This document shows positions 7,489 to 12,108 of a stretch of DNA of 12,108 nucleotides, piece after piece (positions within the stretch are counted from its first letter, which is position 1; the number at the start of each line of letters is the position of its first letter). This stretch comes from JAAZMF01 sp036786445 (GTDB lineage Bacteria; Bacillota; Limnochordia; DTU087), in contig DAIQRD010000077.1 in NCBI GenBank assembly GCA_036786445.1, positions 1 to 12,108 on the forward strand, written 5' to 3'. The notes below the pieces were generated by a model, which ran no database searches, had not been told where the DNA came from, and was given only the letters and a program-made list of their open reading frames with translations. A program made the position numbers and the translations under genes.

Positions 7489-8259
7489 ATGTTAGCTGCT
7501 GAGCGGCGGGCCACCATAGCCCGCTTGGCTAAACAGCATGGTTCTGTCCGAGTGGGAGAGTTGGGTCAGCAGTTTGATGTAACTGAAGAGACTATCCGCC
7601 GAGATCTGGAAGAGCTGGAGCAAGGTGGGTATCTGAAGCGCACCTATGGTGGAGCGGTGAGTATTAACGGCACAGGGTTAGAGCTCCCGTTCGCCCGCCG
7701 GGTGGCAAGTCATCTGGAGGAAAAAAGTGCCATTGCCAGCTATGCTGCGACCTTAATTCAGGAAGGTGAGACCATTATCCTAGATGCCAGTACTACTGCT
7801 CTGTGGCTGGCCAAGCGCCTCATTGAGCGCCGTGATCTGACAGTAGTCACCACTTCCTTGCAGATTGTGATGGAGTTGGCGGGGCGTCCCGGTATAAGGG
7901 TGATTTGCACTGGTGGTAACTTGAGAGATCGTACTTTGGCTTTCGTGGGCCCCCTGGCAGAGCGGGCTATCCAAGGCTATTACGTGGACAAGGTCTTCAT
8001 GTCTGGCAAAGGATTGACCCCGGAGGGGGGACTTACAGACAGCAATGAGCTGGAAGTAGAGCTGAAAAAGACCATGTTGGCCGCGGGCAAGGCCAAGATC
8101 GCTTTAGTGGACAGCAGCAAGATGGGCCACAGGGCCTTTGCCCAGATCGCGGATGTAGGGGAATTCGCCCAGATCATCACTGACACCGGGATTGATTCAG
8201 AGATGGCCAGGGCAATTGGGGAAAATGGTGGTATTTTGACTATAGCCCAGCTTGAGTGA
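7489..8259 (+). CDS. DeoR-family sugar-responsive transcriptional regulator
   Basis: This 256-residue protein is of standard DeoR-family length. Its N-terminal winged helix-turn-helix reads SVRVGELGQQFDVTEETIRRDLEELE (family hallmark TIRRDL at 35-40), followed by GGYLKRTYGGAV. The C-terminal DeoRC sugar-phosphate sensor domain shows ILDASTTALWLAKRL, CTGGNL, SGKGLTPEGGLTDSNELEVELKK and LVDSSKMG, all conserved family blocks. Such proteins usually repress sugar operons and are released by a phosphorylated sugar; FucR, GlpR and FruR are known examples. I prefer ATG 7489 because GAGGT (7478-7482) lies 6 nt upstream and the MLAAERR opening is typical of the family. ATG 7465, with GGGGGTGG upstream, is an in-frame alternative that adds 8 residues. 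The targets are not shown; the divergent glycoside gene and the BMC/fucosidase operon are candidates. The 3' end overlaps the convergent lipid kinase gene by 20 bp. Confidence 0.92.
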   Translation: MLAAERRATIARLAKQHGSVRVGELGQQFDVTEETIRRDLEELEQGGYLKRTYGGAVSINGTGLELPFARRVASHLEEKSAIASYAATLIQEGETIILDASTTALWLAKRLIERRDLTVVTTSLQIVMELAGRPGIRVICTGGNLRDRTLAFVGPLAERAIQGYYVDKVFMSGKGLTPEGGLTDSNELEVELKKTMLAAGKAKIALVDSSKMGHRAFAQIADVGEFAQIITDTGIDSEMARAIGENGGILTIAQLE

Positions 8260-9205
8260 GGGGCAGTTGGGCAGCCGCCTCCTCCTGTTGCAGATCCGAG
8301 ATGAGCATGGGACCGGCAGCGGGGAAGTTAGCAGGTACCACCACCCGCAGAGCCCGGGGTTTGACAAAAACCTCTATGGGCGTATGACCTAGCACCTCGC
8401 CATCAAACATCTTGGGCAAGAGCTCCGCTGTTTCCACTCGGACCTTGTGGGCACGATGGAGCTGGATAGCTGGGTGGTTGAGATGTTTACCCTTATATGC
8501 TTTGGGCAGGTTGTACAAAAGCTCCATGGTAGTTACCTTACCCACAATGACTACGTCCAGAAGTCCGTCAGTCACATCAGCGTTGGGGGAGAATCTCAAG
8601 CCACCTCCTACAGAAGGTGTATTCAGGACAAAGATCCCGCAGGTGATCACCGAGAAGCTAGTATCATCTAGGGTAATGTGGGCTTCATAGAAGCGCAAAT
8701 TCTTCAGGGTTTGCCACACAGAGCTGAGAATTGCCAGAGAGCCTCCCAAGAAGTGGCGCTTCTTGTTGGTGTGGTCAATGACATCTACGGGAAAGCCTAT
8801 GGAAACTAGGCAACCGAAATCCCGATCTCGTTCTTTGCCCACATCCATGGCGATGGTCTTACCCTGTGCAATCATGGTCGCGGCCTTTACCGGGTGGATG
8901 GGTATGCCTAAAGACCTGGCGTGATCATTGCCTGTGCCGCCGGGGATAATGGCTAGGCGGGTTTCGGTGCCTACGATACCTTGAATCACCTCATTGATAG
9001 TCCCATCACCACCGATAACAGCAATGAGCGGCACACCTTGTGCTGCAGCCTTCCTTGCAATCTCAGTGGCATGACCGGGTCCTGTAGTCTGGATAATGTC
9101 ACATGTCCAGCCAGATTCGGTCAAAACGTCTTGGGCTATATTCAGTACCCGCAGGGCACGGCCTCTACCGGCCCTGGGATTGACGATGATTTTGATATAG
9201 AGCAT
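8240..9205 (-). CDS. Diacylglycerol kinase-type lipid kinase (DgkB/YegS/BmrU family)
   Basis: This 321-residue soluble lipid kinase would use ATP to phosphorylate diacylglycerol or a related lipid at the inner membrane face. The N-terminal catalytic domain has VNPRAGRGRA (8-17), the nucleotide-binding loop GGDGTINEV (65-73) and PGGTGND (88-94). The C-terminal beta-sandwich includes GLRFSPNADVTDGLLDVVIV, with the DG.LD motif common in the family. DgkB of Bacillota recycles diacylglycerol released during lipoteichoic acid synthesis. In a diderm that role is less certain, and YegS-like phosphatidylglycerol kinases are an alternative. ATG 9205 is preferred over in-frame GTG 9226, because the fold begins at MLYIKIIVNP and AGGTG lies about 8 nt upstream. 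Its 3' end overlaps the deoR-type gene tail to tail by 20 bp. Confidence 0.9.
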   Translation of the reverse strand: MLYIKIIVNPRAGRGRALRVLNIAQDVLTESGWTCDIIQTTGPGHATEIARKAAAQGVPLIAVIGGDGTINEVIQGIVGTETRLAIIPGGTGNDHARSLGIPIHPVKAATMIAQGKTIAMDVGKERDRDFGCLVSIGFPVDVIDHTNKKRHFLGGSLAILSSVWQTLKNLRFYEAHITLDDTSFSVITCGIFVLNTPSVGGGLRFSPNADVTDGLLDVVIVGKVTTMELLYNLPKAYKGKHLNHPAIQLHRAHKVRVETAELLPKMFDGEVLGHTPIEVFVKPRALRVVVPANFPAAGPMLISDLQQEEAAAQLPLTQAGL

Positions 9206-9280
9206 AGCACCTACACCTGCCTGCACTCATGGATTCTTAGAAGCTAGATCTCCTGATTCGAGAAAGTTTCTAGACTTGCT

Positions 9281-9310
9281 TTGATACTTGCTGCTAGCTA
9301 ATTCTATGAA
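9281..9310 (+). promoter_or_regulatory. Candidate promoter for the small exported protein gene
   Basis: TTGATA (9281-9286) and TATGAA (9305-9310) are separated by 18 nt, matching consensus at 5 of 6 and 4 of 6 positions. It would give a leader of about 130 nt before ATG 9448, with the 12-bp palindrome at 9372 lying inside that leader. Confidence 0.35.
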
Positions 9311-9371
9311 AGGCGACATAAACCTGCTTGCCCAGTACAGGAATTCTCGGACCAGATAGCGAATACGGAAG

Positions 9372-9383
9372 CAGAATATTCTG
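9372..9383. promoter_or_regulatory. Perfect 12-bp palindrome CAGAATATTCTG
   Basis: CAGAATATTCTG is its own reverse complement. It lies in the non-coding region between the lipid kinase and the small exported protein, 65 bp upstream of the latter's start. A dimeric regulator site is plausible; no known regulator is claimed. Confidence 0.35.
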
Positions 9384-9430
9384 GTACCTGAGGTAGACTT
9401 TTGCCTGGAAACGAATGTTAGAGAGCGGGA

Positions 9431-9438
9431 AGGGAGGT
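9431..9438 (+). promoter_or_regulatory. Shine-Dalgarno site fixing the start of the small exported protein
   Basis: AGGGAGGT with a 9-nt spacer precedes ATG 9448. An upstream in-frame ATG at 9415 would place this site inside the gene and put a charged extension before the signal peptide, so ATG 9448 is preferred. Confidence 0.7.
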
Positions 9439-9447
9439 GAAAAAGGA

Positions 9448-9906
9448 ATGAGAAAATCTATATGGTCAGTGATATTAGTATGTTTTGCCCTCTTGCTGAT
9501 CACAGGTATGGCTTTTGCTGAAGAAGCATCTGACTATAAACTAAATATGCAGATGCAACTAGAAAAAGTCGAGAAACCAGTGACATTGCTGGGGGATATA
9601 GCAGCATCCGAGGATGGGTTCAAGTTGGGACTCCGTTACAGGGCCATGCCTAATGTTTACGTAGCCATGCATATGGGGCTCAAGGAAGATCACCCTTTCG
9701 ATCTTGAGGTAGTCTACCGTGCCCATACCGGCATGGATTATATCCGAGTGTATGGTGGTATAGGGCTAGACCTGAAGGAGAGCGCCTTATTCAGCGGTTA
9801 TCTCGTGGGCGGGGTAGAGGCTGCTGTAGTCTTCGTTGAAATGAACTACCATACCGATGGCGGTAAGCTCGTGGGATGGGGTGGTCTTAGGATCCCGATT
9901 TTCTAA
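9448..9906 (+). CDS. Small exported beta-strand-rich protein, possible outer-membrane barrel
   Basis: I do not recognise the family of this 152-residue protein. Residues 1-24 are a clear Sec signal peptide: MRKS, a hydrophobic core, then AFA before EE, with cleavage expected after Ala24. There is no lipobox cysteine at the cleavage site. The mature 128 residues alternate hydrophobic and polar positions in about eight or nine short stretches, for example FKLGLRYRAM, VYVAMHMGLK, FDLEVVYRAH and YIRVYGGIGLDL. The chain ends in RIPIF, with a terminal Phe. This pattern and size fit a small outer-membrane beta-barrel, but it does not match the BAM beta-signal exactly, and a periplasmic beta-sandwich is possible. 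The start is set by AGGGAGGT at 9431. A weak hairpin terminator follows at 9926. Confidence 0.65.
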   Translation: MRKSIWSVILVCFALLLITGMAFAEEASDYKLNMQMQLEKVEKPVTLLGDIAASEDGFKLGLRYRAMPNVYVAMHMGLKEDHPFDLEVVYRAHTGMDYIRVYGGIGLDLKESALFSGYLVGGVEAAVVFVEMNYHTDGGKLVGWGGLRIPIF

Positions 9907-9925
9907 TATATGCTGTGATATGGGT

Positions 9926-9951
9926 AGGTCTGGCCTAGAGCTGGACCTTTT
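9926..9951 (+). terminator. Weak hairpin terminator or attenuator after the small exported protein gene
   Basis: AGGTCTGGC (9926-9934) pairs with GCTGGACCT (9940-9948) across a CTAGA loop; two of nine pairs are G-T. The T-run is short (T9948-9951, then CC). It lies 20 nt after the stop and ends only 23 nt before the DUF4432 start codon, so it may allow read-through. Confidence 0.5.
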
Positions 9952-9960
9952 CCATCTGAT

Positions 9961-9967
9961 GGGAGGA
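9961..9967 (+). promoter_or_regulatory. Shine-Dalgarno site supporting a TTG start
   Basis: GGGAGGA with a 7-nt spacer precedes TTG 9975. There is no in-frame ATG in the first 59 codons of the DUF4432 gene, so this site supports the unusual start codon. Confidence 0.75.
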
Positions 9968-9974
9968 AACAGCT

Positions 9975-11054
9975 TTGGTCAATTTGTATGGTCGCAGGTG
10001 GACTAGGCAGGAGCTAGAGGGTCATGTGGGAGATATTTCCCAGGTAGCAGGTGTGCGCCGTCTTTCACTTGGGGAGGGACGGCAGGCCGGGGTTGAGTTA
10101 GCCCAATTCCGCACCGGTACTGGTTTCAATTTCGATGTGTCTCTAAGTCAAGGTATGGATATTTCGTTGGCAGAATACCGGGGGCAGGCTTTGGCATGGC
10201 GTGCTTCCCCCGGTGATGTGGCACCGGCCCATTACGAACCCCAGGGTAGGGGATGGCTGCGTAGCTTCCCCGGTGGTTTAGTGAAGACCTGTGGTTTGAC
10301 CAATGTGGGGGCTGCTTGCACCGATGGTGGTCAAGAGTTGGGGATGCATGGAAGAATCGGTAATCTGCCTGCAGAGAATGTCTGGATTGATGGCGCCTGG
10401 GAGGGCGATGAATATCTAATGTGGGTCCAAGGCAAGCTGCGGGAGACTACTGTGTTCGGCGAGAATCTGTTGAGGAGTCGTCGCATAACAGCTCGCTTAG
10501 GGGAAAGTAAGCTCTGGATAGATGATGTTGTAGAAAATCAGGGGGCATATTCCAGTGAGTTCATGTTGCTCTATCACATCAATCTAGGTTTTCCCGTGGT
10601 GGCCAATGGGGCCAAGCTCCTTACACCACCGACTGTGGTTGTCCCCAGGGATGCCGATGCCGCAGAGGGCAAAGAATCCTATGCTAGTTTCCATGGGCCT
10701 CAGGCAGGTTATAGAGAGAAAGTGTATTATCACGATGTGCAGCCCGATGACCAAGGTTATGTGACGGTGGCCGTTGTCAATGAAGGGCACAACCAGGGCC
10801 AGGGTCTGGGGGTGTATGTCCGATACAAGAAGGAGCAGCTCCCCCGGCTTATTCAGTGGAAGATGCTAGATGAGCGTACTTATGTTGTCGGTCTGGAGCC
10901 TGCCAATTGTCTGGTGGAAGGCCGTGACCGGGAGCGGGAGCGGGGTACATTGCAGGTGCTTGAGCCGGGAGCAAGCCAAAAAGTTCACTTGGAGATTGGG
11001 GTTCTGCCTAACCTTGGGTTCATAGAAGGTTTTCGGGCCGTTACAGGCATCTAG
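9975..11054 (+). CDS. DUF4432 aldose 1-epimerase-like protein
   Basis: This 359-residue protein resembles the DUF4432 branch of the galactose-mutarotase superfamily, which adopts a large beta-sandwich and binds sugars. It opens with NLYGRRWTRQEL and VGDISQVAGVR, followed by LSQGMDISLAEYRG, WLRSFPGGLVKTCGLTNVG (94-112), HGRIGNLPAENV (125-136), LLYHINLGFP (198-207) and GLEPANC (306-312). By analogy with galactose mutarotase, His125, His201 and Glu308 are candidate catalytic residues; this is inference. There is no signal peptide, so it is cytoplasmic. It would interconvert sugar anomers, but the substrate is unknown, and fucose or another sugar from the neighbouring glycosidases is a guess. It starts at TTG with a strong Shine-Dalgarno site. 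Its TAG stop lies in CTAG 11051-11054, which also carries the stop of the convergent barrel gene. Confidence 0.85.
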   Translation: MVNLYGRRWTRQELEGHVGDISQVAGVRRLSLGEGRQAGVELAQFRTGTGFNFDVSLSQGMDISLAEYRGQALAWRASPGDVAPAHYEPQGRGWLRSFPGGLVKTCGLTNVGAACTDGGQELGMHGRIGNLPAENVWIDGAWEGDEYLMWVQGKLRETTVFGENLLRSRRITARLGESKLWIDDVVENQGAYSSEFMLLYHINLGFPVVANGAKLLTPPTVVVPRDADAAEGKESYASFHGPQAGYREKVYYHDVQPDDQGYVTVAVVNEGHNQGQGLGVYVRYKKEQLPRLIQWKMLDERTYVVGLEPANCLVEGRDRERERGTLQVLEPGASQKVHLEIGVLPNLGFIEGFRAVTGI

Positions 11055-12108
11055 AAGCGATACTCTAGCCCTAAGCTAGTTGCAGTCATCTGATAGTCTG
11101 CTCCTTGTACGTGGCGGAGGGAGGCTTCCAAGCAAAGACCTCCCTTGCCTTTGGTAAGCTCCTTGATCCAGCCGAGGCCTAGGGCCCAAGCGGTCCGGGA
11201 GCCAAGCTCAGTGGCTAGTTCTACGTGGCCTCTCCCCAGGGCTCCCCAGGTCTTCTCCATGCCAGCCTGCCCGTAGTAGCTTTGGATACTGGGCCCGCCG
11301 CCCAGGGGTAGATGGGTTAGGGCACCGACATTGGCCTTATAGATGATCTCCTGGGCCAAGGCCCAGCGAAGCTCAGTGCTCAAGTAAGTTCCAGAGGCAT
11401 CCATGGCTGATGAACCTGCGTAGCTTGGGGTCAAAGAATCACCGGTGCCAGCTGACCACAAGTTACGCAACGAGCTATGGCTGGTATAGCCGGTATCTAA
11501 GTGACTACCGCCTAGGTGGGGGGCAGTTTGATAAGAAGCGGCCACTCCCCAGCCCAGGGAGCCTTGAGGAGAATAAAGGTGATCAACATCACCCTCAAGA
11601 GCCCAGCGATCTCCTTTACCAGTCCATTGCCATTGCCTTGTCCTGTGGCTGGCCCGCAGCCTGCCATACCAATCTTCATCCCAGGGCCCTTCACTAGTCA
11701 GCTCATATTCAGTGGTGGTCACTGCCTTGGTATCAGCTCGCAGGCTATGTGATTGGCTAAAGGCTGCTTTGCCTTGCCAGGTCTCTTTCCCCGGCCACGG
11801 CCAGATCACAGACAGGGACCCTTTGTCATCCTGAGATGTTGTAGGGCCTTGATCTAGATCTCTCCGGGCATCGTGTTGCCACTGCCCTTGGCAGGTGATC
11901 ATGGGAGTGAGTCGCCACTGCCATCCTAGGGCGGCTTTTTGTTGCCACAACCGCGAGTCCTCTCCAGAGTCATCCAGTGAAAATGCCCGCTCTACAAAGC
12001 TTGCTATCCCTTCTTGCCTGAGTTGCGACTTGCCCTTGGTGAAGCTGTATATCTCCCGCCCTTGTCTTTGCTCTAGGCTGCCGTTTATGGTCAAATGCTG
12101 GCTGGGAC
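11051..12108 (-). CDS. Outer-membrane beta-barrel protein, N-terminus outside the window (partial)
   Basis: About 352 residues are visible; the frame stays open through base 12106, so a TTG at 12094 is internal and the real start is beyond the edge. I do not recognise the family. The sequence is a run of amphipathic beta strands separated by polar turns, for example ALGWQWRLTP, YGRLRASHRTRQWQWTG, SLGWGVAASYQT, HVELATELGS and TAWALGLGWIKEL. It has about 18 tryptophans and only two cysteines. It ends in TSLGLEYRF, whose last eight residues fit the BAM beta-signal exactly: polar, x, Gly, x, x, aromatic, x, aromatic. No signal peptide, POTRA or plug domain is visible, as the start is missing. A role as a porin-like or secretin-free surface barrel is inferred. 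It meets the DUF4432 gene tail to tail with a 4-bp overlap. Confidence 0.7.
   Translation of the reverse strand, partial: PSQHLTINGSLEQRQGREIYSFTKGKSQLRQEGIASFVERAFSLDDSGEDSRLWQQKAALGWQWRLTPMITCQGQWQHDARRDLDQGPTTSQDDKGSLSVIWPWPGKETWQGKAAFSQSHSLRADTKAVTTTEYELTSEGPWDEDWYGRLRASHRTRQWQWTGKGDRWALEGDVDHLYSPQGSLGWGVAASYQTAPHLGGSHLDTGYTSHSSLRNLWSAGTGDSLTPSYAGSSAMDASGTYLSTELRWALAQEIIYKANVGALTHLPLGGGPSIQSYYGQAGMEKTWGALGRGHVELATELGSRTAWALGLGWIKELTKGKGGLCLEASLRHVQGADYQMTATSLGLEYRF

Noticed and set aside
8412..8690. Plus-strand open frames over the lipid kinase gene
   Set aside because: They are antisense shadows of a well-conserved kinase on the other strand, with no family similarity or ribosome-binding site.
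9406..9420. CcpA cre-like site TGGAAACGAATGTTA
   Set aside because: Only the left half matches the cre pattern; the right half lacks the required CA.
11410..11752. Open frames on both strands within the barrel gene
   Set aside because: The minus-strand barrel frame has consistent beta-strand periodicity over 350 codons; the alternatives show no domain or start signal.
12092..12094. TTG as the start of the barrel-protein gene
   Set aside because: The reading frame continues upstream (P-S-Q-H) to the window edge with no stop, and no signal peptide follows this TTG; the gene is simply cut.
1..12108. CRISPR arrays, tRNA/rRNA genes, insertion sequences, prophage or toxin-antitoxin genes
   Set aside because: Looked for and not seen: no regularly spaced repeats, cloverleaf sequences, transposase motifs or phage proteins.

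Overview
The window reads as an anaerobic, sugar-fermenting bacterium of the Bacillota (Firmicutes) type. The indications are strong Shine-Dalgarno sites, GTG and TTG starts beside ATG, a DeoR-type regulator, a bacterial-microcompartment (BMC) operon tail and a BmrCD-like ABC exporter pair. Two proteins at the right-hand end look like outer-membrane or exported beta-strand proteins, one ending in a textbook BAM beta-signal. This suggests a diderm member of the Bacillota (Limnochordia or Halanaerobiales are known examples) rather than a classical monoderm. The lineage assignment is inference.

Layout. (1) 1-2026, + strand: the 3' end of an operon in which a PduS/RnfC-like electron-transfer protein (partial), a PduT-like tandem-BMC shell protein and a GH29 alpha-L-fucosidase overlap one another (8 and 14 bp). 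A hairpin terminator closes it at 2059-2086. The fucosidase has no signal peptide and would release fucose in the cytoplasm. This fits a fucose/rhamnose- or propanediol-type microcompartment, although the signature enzymes lie outside the window. (2) 2272-5916, + strand: a two-gene heterodimeric ABC exporter. One ATP site is degenerate in a coherent way: Asp and Gln replace Glu and His in the first subunit, and LSLGQ replaces LSGGQ in the second. (3) 5923-7200, - strand: a glycoamylase-like (PF10091/GH144-like) alpha/alpha-barrel protein, apparently cytoplasmic. (4) 7489-8259, + strand: a DeoR-family sugar-responsive repressor, convergent with and overlapping a DgkB/YegS-family lipid kinase (8240-9205, -). 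(5) 9448-9906, + strand: a small exported beta-rich protein. It is followed by a weak hairpin and a DUF4432 aldose-1-epimerase-like protein (9975-11054, +, TTG start). (6) 11051-12108, - strand: a beta-barrel outer-membrane protein whose N-terminus lies beyond the window.

The sugar genes (fucosidase, glycoamylase-like protein, DUF4432 mutarotase-like protein, DeoR regulator) together with the BMC genes make this a carbohydrate-catabolism neighbourhood. The lipid kinase, exporter and barrel proteins serve the envelope. Three successive tail-to-tail gene pairs meet with 6 nt, -20 nt and -4 nt spacing and no visible terminator. I saw no tRNA, rRNA, CRISPR array, insertion sequence or phage gene, and no gene-free stretch exceeds 300 bp.
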